Source of the DNA: a virus
DNA: 64,000 bases
IMG/VR virus record: IMGVR_UViG_3300026544_000002
Span: 1-64,000 of that record
Direction: 5' to 3' (one strand)
Positions 25,544-34,095 of this stretch are shown piece after piece; positions within the stretch are counted from its first letter, which is position 1, and every line of letters starts with the position of its first letter. The notes beneath the pieces are model-generated. The model saw nothing but the letters and a program-made list of their open reading frames with translations, did not search any database and was not told where the DNA came from. The position numbers and the translations under genes were made by a program.

Positions 25544-26152
25544 ATGTCTGATTTCAATTTTGATAGTGTTGTTGCTGTAGCTGATTTGCAAGAAATGACT
25601 GTAAAAGACCTTCGGGGTATTTGTGCTGATCTAGGATTGGCTCGGTATAGCAAGGCACCAAAACCAAATTTGGTTAAAATGATTTCTGAATATTATTCAG
25701 ATGCGTTAATGGAAATGACTGCAAAAGATTTACGATCTATTTGTGTCGATCGTGGTATTACTGGAGTTGCTAAAACAACAAAACCTAATTTGATTGATTT
25801 GCTTTTAAAATCTGTTCAGCCAGTAAATGCACCAGAAGAAATTTCGTCAGAAGATATTGTTGATATTTCTTCGGATGATAATGAAAATAATGAAGATTCC
25901 GATTCTTCATCTGGAACTATTACCGTTATTAACGGTGCTCGCTCTCGGACGATTCCCTTTGAAGAAGGGAAAACAGTGTGGGATATCCATCAACAGATGG
26001 CTAATGAAATGGGGATTGCCGCACATCCAAGTTTTACAGTAAATGATACAGATGCACCAAATAATGTTGTTATCCGTGAAGGTGACACTATTGAATTCTT
26101 TAAAGTAAGTGGGACTAAAGGAATCATAGGTACACTTTTGAAAAAATGTTAA
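25544..26152 (+). CDS. Tandem SAP-like plus ubiquitin-like (beta-grasp) protein, PRTRC protein C-like
   Basis: A 202-residue protein. Residues 15-50 and 56-91 are two copies of a SAP/HeH-like unit (EMTxKDLRxIC, then KPNLxxxI), usually DNA-binding. After an acidic linker (98-122), residues 124-193 look like a beta-grasp domain: TITVINGARSRTIPF, GKTVWDI, then REGDTIEFFKVSGTKG. The GTKG at 190-193 is how I recall PRTRC C-type proteins ending. Here nine residues (IIGTLLKKC) follow, so the JAMM protease may have to trim it. AAAGGAG precedes the start. The SAP modules suggest that DNA-bound partners are tagged; this is inference. Confidence 0.72.
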   Translation: MSDFNFDSVVAVADLQEMTVKDLRGICADLGLARYSKAPKPNLVKMISEYYSDALMEMTAKDLRSICVDRGITGVAKTTKPNLIDLLLKSVQPVNAPEEISSEDIVDISSDDNENNEDSDSSSGTITVINGARSRTIPFEEGKTVWDIHQQMANEMGIAAHPSFTVNDTDAPNNVVIREGDTIEFFKVSGTKGIIGTLLKKC

Positions 26153-26175
26153 ATTATTAATTCATAAAAATATAT

Positions 26176-26219
26176 AAGAATGTCTCGTATATGTTTATCG
26201 TATACGAGACATTCTTTTT
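26176..26219 (+). terminator. Intrinsic terminator after the ubiquitin-like gene
   Basis: A perfect 16-bp stem (26176-26191 with 26201-26216), 9-base loop and a T-run. It closes the operon that starts after the terminator at 18.9 kb. Confidence 0.88.
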
Positions 26220-26256
26220 CATATAAATAAAATATAAAAATGGAGATTAATAGAAA

Positions 26257-26598
26257 ATGATGATTATTGATGATATTTTAGAAAATATAGAACAATCTGA
26301 TTTTAGAAAAGATTTAATTATTCTCTGTGATAAAATGAAAGAACAAATAACAGAAAAAAATGATAGATTAGATGAAACAGAAATTTTGTATTATTATTGT
26401 TATTCTTCAACTAAATTTTTTAATAAATTTCTTGTATTAACAATGGATATTTTTGATGAAGAAATTTACTATATTGATGTATGGGCATTTAATAAAAAAA
26501 CAGAAGAATATAAACGATATAATACAAAAACAGTGAATGCTTCATCTGCTAAAGAATTATTAATTAAATATGCAAAAATACTAAAGAATTTAATATAG
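26257..26598 (+). CDS. Hypothetical protein
   Basis: A 113-residue protein with GGAG 10 bases upstream. A central beta hairpin rich in aromatic residues (FLVLTMDIFDEEIYYIDVWAF) lies between helices. No family recognised. It is the first gene of the short unit that carries the second ThiF-like protein. Confidence 0.6.
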   Translation: MMIIDDILENIEQSDFRKDLIILCDKMKEQITEKNDRLDETEILYYYCYSSTKFFNKFLVLTMDIFDEEIYYIDVWAFNKKTEEYKRYNTKTVNASSAKELLIKYAKILKNLI

Positions 26599-26610
26599 AA
26601 TGGAGGAATT

Positions 26611-27408
26611 ATGATAGGAATAATCGGAGTGGGATCAATTGGTAAAAATTTATTAGATTCTTTAGTATCAAAACTTCCAAATGAAAAATTTATAGTTATA
26701 GATGATGATACGATTAATAAACATAATATCCAATACAACAAAAAATATATTGGATTTGAAAAAACATTAGCATGTGTCGATCAGTATAAAAATGTATCGG
26801 CAATATCAGAATATGTTAATAACGATAAATTATCAACATTAATAAAAAAATCATTAGACCAATGTTCTACTATTTTTGATTGTAGAGATACTTTTGAAAA
26901 CAGAATAACATTTGATGCTATTAAAATATTCGTCAATAAAGATAAATTAATAATTGATTTTAGAAAAAAAATTTTGTATAGGTATGATGTTGAAGGTGAA
27001 TATGTTAGTTATATAAGTGACCAATTTATAAAATCATTGATCATAACTTTTGTAAACATGTGGATAAATAAAAAATCTTGTATTGAAAAATATATTAAAA
27101 ATGAAAATGCGATTTCGATTAATCAAATTGGTTCGATTGAAGAATTATATTCTTCTGTTGCAGTAGCAAAAGATATTGAAAAAATTATAAATAATAAAAT
27201 AAAAGATATCGATACTGTCAAAGTAGATATTTTTGATGGTTTGTATAATATAGTGAATAAAACATATGATTTAAAAGAGTATAAACCATCTGATATCGTC
27301 AGTATAATTAATAGAGAAACTCATTGGTTTCCAGCTATGTATTTTATGCCAGAAACAATAAAAAATATCATGTATCTAAGAATCTTTAATCAAACAGGAG
27401 GTGCGTGA
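26611..27408 (+). CDS. Second, divergent ThiF/E1-like Rossmann protein
   Basis: A 265-residue protein starting IIGVGSIGKNLLDSL, a GxGxxG nucleotide loop, then VIDDDTINKHN with the two aspartates at the end of the second strand, and IFDCRDTFENR where ThiF proteins have the Mg-binding Asp and a following Arg. The arginine of the usual NLxRQ motif is replaced (NIQYN), and no cysteine stands in the expected catalytic position. It is probably a non-canonical or inactive E1-like partner. The C-terminus is TGGA. TGGAGG precedes the ATG. Confidence 0.6.
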   Translation: MIGIIGVGSIGKNLLDSLVSKLPNEKFIVIDDDTINKHNIQYNKKYIGFEKTLACVDQYKNVSAISEYVNNDKLSTLIKKSLDQCSTIFDCRDTFENRITFDAIKIFVNKDKLIIDFRKKILYRYDVEGEYVSYISDQFIKSLIITFVNMWINKKSCIEKYIKNENAISINQIGSIEELYSSVAVAKDIEKIINNKIKDIDTVKVDIFDGLYNIVNKTYDLKEYKPSDIVSIINRETHWFPAMYFMPETIKNIMYLRIFNQTGGA

Positions 27409-27429
27409 TCAAAAAATACGGAGTGTTAT

Positions 27430-28107
27430 ATGCCACATAATATTGATACACCAACCGTTTCAAATCATATTGTTTTACGAGAAGACAATTCATTGATATT
27501 GATTGATTGTAATATTGTTCCACGATACATAGAATGTTTTGGATTACGATTGATGATAAGTAAGATACATGATGAAACATGTATCATAAAAAAATTATTG
27601 ATTAAATGTATTCCAAGAAATAAAGAAAACCAACAAGCAGAAATAACTAACGTGTGGCTGATAGATGCATTGCATCCAAATGCTACTATTATTCAAAAAG
27701 ATTTTAATTTTGATAATAATGTGTTAGATGAATTATCTGATTATACAACAAATCCAATAAAACAATCATTTGATTTATTTAAATTTTGCAAAGATCCATA
27801 TTTATCGTATGCAGGAGATAAAATTAATATAAGTATTTTAAAATTAGTGAATGATCTATCATTCTGGAATTTTGATTCTGGATATTGGAATGATATGTCA
27901 AAAATTTCTATTGACATTGGTGATGCAGATGAAGTATATGATCATCAAAGTAAAAAAATGATATCTGCAAAAAAAGCGAAAAGAAGATTACGATTAGGAA
28001 GATGTATGAATTTGATTCAAAAACCTTTTTCGTTATTAACGAATGAGAATGAAAAATATTGTTTAGATGAATCGATGCGAATTTTTAAAAATATTAAATT
28101 GGTATAA
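27430..28107 (+). CDS. Hypothetical protein
   Basis: A 225-residue protein with CGGAG upstream. The C-terminal third has a basic patch (SAKKAKRRLRLGR) that could contact nucleic acid. No recognised family. Last gene before a hairpin terminator and the RNA polymerase genes. Confidence 0.6.
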   Translation: MPHNIDTPTVSNHIVLREDNSLILIDCNIVPRYIECFGLRLMISKIHDETCIIKKLLIKCIPRNKENQQAEITNVWLIDALHPNATIIQKDFNFDNNVLDELSDYTTNPIKQSFDLFKFCKDPYLSYAGDKINISILKLVNDLSFWNFDSGYWNDMSKISIDIGDADEVYDHQSKKMISAKKAKRRLRLGRCMNLIQKPFSLLTNENEKYCLDESMRIFKNIKLV

Positions 28108-28109
28108 CG

Positions 28110-28160
28110 AAAATAAGAAAACAGTCTATGAATTCAATCATGGGCTGTTTTCTTATTTTA
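28110..28160 (+). terminator. Hairpin terminator before the RNA polymerase genes
   Basis: A 15-bp perfect stem (28110-28124 with 28145-28159), extended by about six more pairs including G-U. The U-rich 3' arm serves as the tract. It lies between the unknown gene and the beta' gene. Confidence 0.8.
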
Positions 28161-28230
28161 TTCCAACATAGATATACAAACAATAAAAAGATTTTTTTCT
28201 TGAATATTAGACAATGGAGTTGACTGTGAG

Positions 28231-31005
28231 ATGCCAAAATTACTGAATAGAAATTTCGCCAAAGATTTACCTGAAATAACAACATCTAATTATTTTGAAA
28301 AGAAAAAAAGATATCATAAAGATGGTTTGTTTTCTGAACATATATTTGGATTGTCAAACAATTATACTTGTCGATGTGGTATTTATCATGGCAAACATGC
28401 CGAAGGACAAAAAAGCAAATGTGGTGGGAAATTTTGTACTGATTTAGAAATTACAAACAGCATAAAACGACGAAGACAATTTGCAAAAATCACTTTACCA
28501 ATACCTTTGCTGAATAGAACATATTTGGCATTAGTAAAAAGAACTTTACCTGTAACGGAAAAAGAATTATTTGATGATGTAAATAAATTGATGAAATCTC
28601 ATAGGACAATTCTATTAAAATATGATGATGAATATATGATAAAATCATTAGATGAAGAAGAAAATATAAATGAATTGAAATATGAATTTTGGCAAATGCA
28701 TGAAGCAGTTGAAAAATTAATTAGACATGTTATAACCATTTATATTACAATTGATCCAACAAATGAAGATTATAAAATGTTGCTTAAACAATTAGAAGAA
28801 CAATTGTTTATGTATGAAGTAATTGTTATACCTCCTTCAATGAGACCTATTTCTCAAATAAATCCAACAACAAACTCCGTTGATCAGTTAAACCAATTCT
28901 ATTATCAATTATTAGTAAAAAAAGAAATTATGGCAGCTGGTGATATTGATGTAACCCGTCATATGAAAATTTATCAGCAATATTATATGCAATTTCAAAA
29001 AACAGTTGATGATATGTTTGATTATGTAATAAATGCTGTTTCTAAAAAAGAAGGATTGATTCGTGGGAATATTTTAGGAAAACGAATTGATTTTTCAGGA
29101 AGAGCTGTTATTGCGCCATCACCGACAATTGAATTAGATGAATGCATATTACCATATCGAATGGTATTAGAATTATATAAAATTCCTATTGCTAAGAAAT
29201 TGATTGAAAAAGGATATTTTAAATTTATCCATTCTGCACTAGAACGAGTCGAATCATGTCAATTTTATAATGATCCACAATTGATTGAAGTTTGTAGATC
29301 GGTTATTGGTGAAGATGTATGTTTACTTAATAGACAACCTAGTCTTCATAAATTGAGTTTGGTTGCATTTAAAATAAAAGTTGAACCTGTTGATGTTATT
29401 TATATTCATCCAATGGTTTGTCGTGGTTTCAATGCTGATTTTGATGGCGATGCAATGGCAGTATATCTTCCTGTTACAGAAGAATCACAAGCAGAAGCTA
29501 AATCACAAGCATTATCAACAAATTGTTTGTTAAATCCAACTGATATGAAAATAACTACGACTCCTAGCCAAGAAATGGTTTTAGGATTGTATATGTTAAG
29601 TACAATTTCTAAAGGAAAATATGCAAAGAAAGTTTTATATAAAGGTGAAGAAATAACAGAAGGAATGAAAATAATTAATGAATGTTTTCCAGATGATTTT
29701 CCTTTGATTAACAAACCAGTAACATCTGATGTTATTCGACAATATATTTATAATTCGTTTAATTTATATAATGGTGATATTAAAAATATTTTAGATAATA
29801 TCAAAACTGTTGGATTTGTTTATGCTACTTTGATTGGACATACGATTTCTTTACAAGGAATGTTATCACAAACTAAATTACGTGATGAAATATATGCACT
29901 TCCAAAAGTAACTGATCAAATTAAAGAAATAACAGGTGATAGAGTTTCTAAATTTTTGAAAGAACATTTTAAATATACTGATATGATAGAATCAGGAGCA
30001 AGAGGAAGTTGGGATCAAGCTCGACAATTAATTCTTTCTCGTGGATTTATTTCTAACTTCAAAGGAAATATATTAACAACTCCTATTGAAAATTCATTTG
30101 TTGATGGATTAACACCAATGGAATTTTTTACATCATCTTTTGGTTGTAGGAAAGGATTATTAGATGTTGCTGTTAAAACATCATTTTCTGGATATCTTTT
30201 TAGAAAATTTACATTTGCTTGTTCGAATTTGATGTTAGATCATGATAATGAAGATTGTGGAACAGATCAATATGTTTCTATTTATATTTCTGATATCAAA
30301 AAAGCACAATCTATAAATGGAAGATGGGTTACATTAGAACCTAATGATCATGAATCATTATTCATGGTAGAACCGTCTAATATGAAAAGAATCATTGGAA
30401 AAAAGATTTTCATGAGAAGTCCAATGTATTGCAAAACTGAAAAAATTTGTAAAAAATGTTATGGTGAATTATATAGATATTTAAACAAAAGTCGATTTAT
30501 TGGTTCTATTGCTGCTCAAGCATTAGGAGAATCAAATACACAAATGGTTTTGAGAACATTTCATACATCTGGTGTTGCCTCTATTGATGAAAATTCTATC
30601 AACGAATCAGGTGAAATGGAACAAAAAGATATTGTTGGTGCATTAGCATTAATTTCTAAATTAGTTCACATTTATGAAAAAGATAAAAATGCGGATGATT
30701 TGGTGTCTGATCTTTTTGAAATTTATTCTAAAGATAGATTCTTTATGCATGTTCATTTTGAATGTTTGGTTTCACAATTAATGTGGTATAACGATAAACA
30801 GAAATGGAGAACTGTAGAAAATCGTCATGAAAAACCATACCAGATGAAATCAATTGTAGCGATTCCGTCATTAGAAAGTTGGATAATGGGAATTTCTTTT
30901 TCAAATACTAAAAAAGAATTAATTAATAGTATGTTACAATCTGGAATATATTCAGGGGGTGTCATAGATAAAATAATGTGCGGTGTTTCATATAAAAACA
31001 TTTAA
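28231..31005 (+). CDS. DNA-directed RNA polymerase beta' subunit, compact and unsplit
   Basis: A 924-residue beta' homologue. An N-terminal zinc site (CRCG, later CGG and C) is followed by GKRIDFSGRAVI (double-psi barrel region), LNRQPSLHK and the catalytic triad NADFDGDAM (D403, D405, D407). A bridge helix/trigger loop region contains AAQALGESNTQMVLRTFHTSG, preceded by a second zinc-type cluster (CKTEKICKKC). C-terminal ISFSNTKKELI matches the cellular SFQxTTxVL element. All core regions are present in one chain, unlike phiKZ-type phages in which beta' is split, and it is about two thirds of the cellular length. The ATG has no strong ribosome site (TGGAG 17 bases away). Confidence 0.95.
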   Translation: MPKLLNRNFAKDLPEITTSNYFEKKKRYHKDGLFSEHIFGLSNNYTCRCGIYHGKHAEGQKSKCGGKFCTDLEITNSIKRRRQFAKITLPIPLLNRTYLALVKRTLPVTEKELFDDVNKLMKSHRTILLKYDDEYMIKSLDEEENINELKYEFWQMHEAVEKLIRHVITIYITIDPTNEDYKMLLKQLEEQLFMYEVIVIPPSMRPISQINPTTNSVDQLNQFYYQLLVKKEIMAAGDIDVTRHMKIYQQYYMQFQKTVDDMFDYVINAVSKKEGLIRGNILGKRIDFSGRAVIAPSPTIELDECILPYRMVLELYKIPIAKKLIEKGYFKFIHSALERVESCQFYNDPQLIEVCRSVIGEDVCLLNRQPSLHKLSLVAFKIKVEPVDVIYIHPMVCRGFNADFDGDAMAVYLPVTEESQAEAKSQALSTNCLLNPTDMKITTTPSQEMVLGLYMLSTISKGKYAKKVLYKGEEITEGMKIINECFPDDFPLINKPVTSDVIRQYIYNSFNLYNGDIKNILDNIKTVGFVYATLIGHTISLQGMLSQTKLRDEIYALPKVTDQIKEITGDRVSKFLKEHFKYTDMIESGARGSWDQARQLILSRGFISNFKGNILTTPIENSFVDGLTPMEFFTSSFGCRKGLLDVAVKTSFSGYLFRKFTFACSNLMLDHDNEDCGTDQYVSIYISDIKKAQSINGRWVTLEPNDHESLFMVEPSNMKRIIGKKIFMRSPMYCKTEKICKKCYGELYRYLNKSRFIGSIAAQALGESNTQMVLRTFHTSGVASIDENSINESGEMEQKDIVGALALISKLVHIYEKDKNADDLVSDLFEIYSKDRFFMHVHFECLVSQLMWYNDKQKWRTVENRHEKPYQMKSIVAIPSLESWIMGISFSNTKKELINSMLQSGIYSGGVIDKIMCGVSYKNI

Positions 31006-31025
31006 AAGAAAAAGGAATATAATAC

Positions 31026-34000
31026 ATGTATCCGAATAATCCAACATTGCGCTTACCAGATAGAAATATATTTAATATACGACAAGAAAATTATAATCAA
31101 TTAATGGAAGATATTGAAGAAATGTTAAAAGTTCCATTAAAATATGGATTTGAAATTGAAAAATTTGAAAAAGTAAACACTCGATACCACGGAAATAATT
31201 TAATAAATACAGTAAAAGAAAATATTGTACTTAAATTATCAAAGGGTGGAAAAATAATTGATCTATCAATGCAGATTCCAAAATTAATTGATGGACAGTG
31301 GTTCATAATAAATAAAAGAAAGAAAATTCCAAAATATCAATTATATGATATTCCTATTTTAACATTCAATACTCCAAAAAATAAAGAAATACGAATACAA
31401 ACAAATATTGGTAGAATTTCTGTATTTTGGAAACATAAAAAGAAAAATAAATTTGATTTCTTTGTTACATTGTCAGCATTTGGTAGAAGTATTCCATTTG
31501 CTATCGTGTTAAATGCTTTCTATGGACCTGATATTGTAAAAGAAAAATTTCTTTCAGATATAAATGAGAGAGATATTTTATCAAATGAAAAATTATCAGT
31601 ATTACAATTGTTACAATTAGATTTATTGAATTTAACAAATGATAAAATAACGAAAAAAGACTTTATACATAATATTGGATTAACTTTTTCTGAAAGAAAT
31701 CCTAATGACAAAAGTGCTGATTATATGTTTTCTTTAGAAAACATTCTTAACATTGATGTTATGACAAAAAGATTTATCGAAGAAGAAAATGTTATAGAAT
31801 GTTTGTTAAATATTATAGTTAATGATTTATGGATCAATGATTTAAATTATACAAATAAAAGAATCAGATGTTTTGAATATGCTGTATTACAATATTTCAT
31901 AATAAATATTTATAAATTATGTGTTAATTGTAGAAATGAAACAAAACCAAAATTTAATGTATCTAAAACAAAAATTTTAGGAGACAGCAATACTTCTGAA
32001 ATTATTCAATTTGATTTTAGTATAAATCCAATAGATCAGATTGCTCAGATTGCTCAGATTTCATTAACAGGTCCAAATGGATTCAAAAAGAAATCTGTAC
32101 CAACTAAATTAAGAGATTTAGATAGAACAATGACAGGTAAAATTTGTCCAGTTGATACTCCTGATAGAGAAAATTGTGGTGTTGTTCAAAATCTTGTACC
32201 AACTGCTAGATTTGATGATAGATTTAAATTTATTGATGATATTACAGAAAATGGTGCTATAACTTCTATTCCTATCACAATGATTCCATTTTTAGAACAC
32301 ACTGATCAGACACGCTTACAAATGGCATCTGGACAAATGAAACAATCTATTCTTTTGAAGAATTTTCATGTTCCTTTGATCTGTTCTGGTGCTGAAAAAA
32401 GTTTTTCTGAACATAGTAGTTTTTTATATAAAGCCAAAGAAGATGGTGAAGTGATTTTTATTAATAAAAATCATATGATAATTGGATATAAATCTGGTGA
32501 AGTATGTGTATATGATATTGGGGTCATCCCGATAACATCAGAAAATATGAATGTTATGATGACTGATCTGAAAAAAGGGGATAATATATCAAAAGGACAA
32601 GTAATCACATATAGTGTGTTTTGTCAAAATGAAGGTATCACAATTGGTCAAAATTTCAAAATAGCGTTCATGTCATATTATGGATATAATCATGAAGACG
32701 GAATAGTAATTTCTGATAGATTGGTCAAAGATGGTTGTCTAACATCTTTGCATTATGTTGATATGTCATTTAATATTTCTCCTACAAAAGTATTGTTAGA
32801 TTTACCAAATAATGATAGTGATAAATATTTACCACTATATCCTGTTGGAACATCTTTACAGAAAGGTGATGTATATGCCATTTTGAAAGAAATGTATTTA
32901 TTTGGTGCTATGAAAAATAATTCTTATAATATTTTTGAAGATAGTATGGAGAAAATTGCAAAATATGATTTATTAATTGAAGATATTACAATATATGCAA
33001 ATGAATGGTACACAGATTTAAAAGAATATGATAATTGGGTAAAAAGTAAAATTGATGAACAAATAAATAAAGATAATGCTATTATAAATGCTATTGTATC
33101 TAATACTGACAAAAAAGATGCGAAACGAATTATTACAGAAAATAATTTAGATTCTCATAGTCATCCTGGTAAATATAAAAACAAAGATGAATTAATTAAA
33201 GGAATTCGTATTGATATAAATGGTGTATACGAAAGACCAATTCAAATTGGTGATAAATTGGCAAATAGACATGGAAATAAAGGGGTAATAACTGTTATAA
33301 AAAAACATGATCAAATGCCACGATTACCAGATGGTTCTCATATAGACATATGTTTAAATCCAGTTGGTGTTATATCTCGTATGAATACTGGTCAGTTATT
33401 TGAATTATCTCTTAGTAAATCATTAGTTGATTTGAAAAATAATATGAAAAAAATGTTGGATGAATCTGTTGATCAGCATGATATTAAGAAATATTTTATA
33501 GATTATTTACATATAGCAGATAAAACATCTGAAAAATGGATTGTTAGTTATGTGAAAAATAATTTACCCAAAGTAATCAATCATGATTATATTGACAAAA
33601 TATATCTCATTCAGCCAATGTTTGCTTCTATTAATAACCAAGATTTGCATAAATTAATGAAATACACAGGAACAAATTTTGAAGAAAAAATATATGATCC
33701 TGTATCTGGTGAATATGTTATTAATGAAATAGCCACTGGTTATATGTATCTTATGAAATTGATTCATATAGCAGAAAAGAAATTAGCTTTTCGAAGTATT
33801 GGTATAACATCACAAAAAACTATGCAACCTGTCGCAGGTAAAGTAAATAACGGTGGTCAGAAATGTGGTGAAATGGAAAGTATTTGTTTAGTATCGAATG
33901 ATATGCCAATCAATCAACATGAATTTTATACAACAAAATCAGATTGTGTTGATGGAAAAAATAATTTTCTTAAAAAAGCAATTGGTACTGATTATCTCGA

Positions 34001-34094
34001 TTTAGAAGAAAATCCAGATATGGAATCAGAAACTTTGAAATTATTTAAGGCATATATGATGACTATAGGTCTTGATATAAATGGGGAAATATAA
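31026..34094 (+). CDS. DNA-directed RNA polymerase beta subunit, compact and unsplit
   Basis: A 1022-residue beta homologue. Conserved elements are CPVDTPDRENCGVV (cellular CPxETPEGxNxGL), YNHEDGIVIS (NxEDxxxIS), IGDKLANRHGNKGVI (active-site lysines and RHGxKG) and near the C-terminus NNGGQKCGEMES (GGQRFGEME). It pairs with beta' just upstream (20-base gap, AAAGGA). No alpha, omega or sigma gene is visible in the window, so promoter recognition must come from elsewhere in the phage or host. Confidence 0.95.
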   Translation: MYPNNPTLRLPDRNIFNIRQENYNQLMEDIEEMLKVPLKYGFEIEKFEKVNTRYHGNNLINTVKENIVLKLSKGGKIIDLSMQIPKLIDGQWFIINKRKKIPKYQLYDIPILTFNTPKNKEIRIQTNIGRISVFWKHKKKNKFDFFVTLSAFGRSIPFAIVLNAFYGPDIVKEKFLSDINERDILSNEKLSVLQLLQLDLLNLTNDKITKKDFIHNIGLTFSERNPNDKSADYMFSLENILNIDVMTKRFIEEENVIECLLNIIVNDLWINDLNYTNKRIRCFEYAVLQYFIINIYKLCVNCRNETKPKFNVSKTKILGDSNTSEIIQFDFSINPIDQIAQIAQISLTGPNGFKKKSVPTKLRDLDRTMTGKICPVDTPDRENCGVVQNLVPTARFDDRFKFIDDITENGAITSIPITMIPFLEHTDQTRLQMASGQMKQSILLKNFHVPLICSGAEKSFSEHSSFLYKAKEDGEVIFINKNHMIIGYKSGEVCVYDIGVIPITSENMNVMMTDLKKGDNISKGQVITYSVFCQNEGITIGQNFKIAFMSYYGYNHEDGIVISDRLVKDGCLTSLHYVDMSFNISPTKVLLDLPNNDSDKYLPLYPVGTSLQKGDVYAILKEMYLFGAMKNNSYNIFEDSMEKIAKYDLLIEDITIYANEWYTDLKEYDNWVKSKIDEQINKDNAIINAIVSNTDKKDAKRIITENNLDSHSHPGKYKNKDELIKGIRIDINGVYERPIQIGDKLANRHGNKGVITVIKKHDQMPRLPDGSHIDICLNPVGVISRMNTGQLFELSLSKSLVDLKNNMKKMLDESVDQHDIKKYFIDYLHIADKTSEKWIVSYVKNNLPKVINHDYIDKIYLIQPMFASINNQDLHKLMKYTGTNFEEKIYDPVSGEYVINEIATGYMYLMKLIHIAEKKLAFRSIGITSQKTMQPVAGKVNNGGQKCGEMESICLVSNDMPINQHEFYTTKSDCVDGKNNFLKKAIGTDYLDLEENPDMESETLKLFKAYMMTIGLDINGEI

Positions 34095-34095
34095 A

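Noticed and set aside
26222-26229. TATAAATA, the T4 late promoter consensus, just after a terminator and before the gene at 26257
   Set aside because: In sequence this AT-rich the octamer occurs by chance (also near 61485, in the wrong orientation for the genes there). There is no consistent placement.
32030-32065. Direct repeat ATTGCTCAG in the RNA polymerase beta gene
   Set aside because: A single short duplication encoding QIAQIAQ; nothing else supports a functional repeat.
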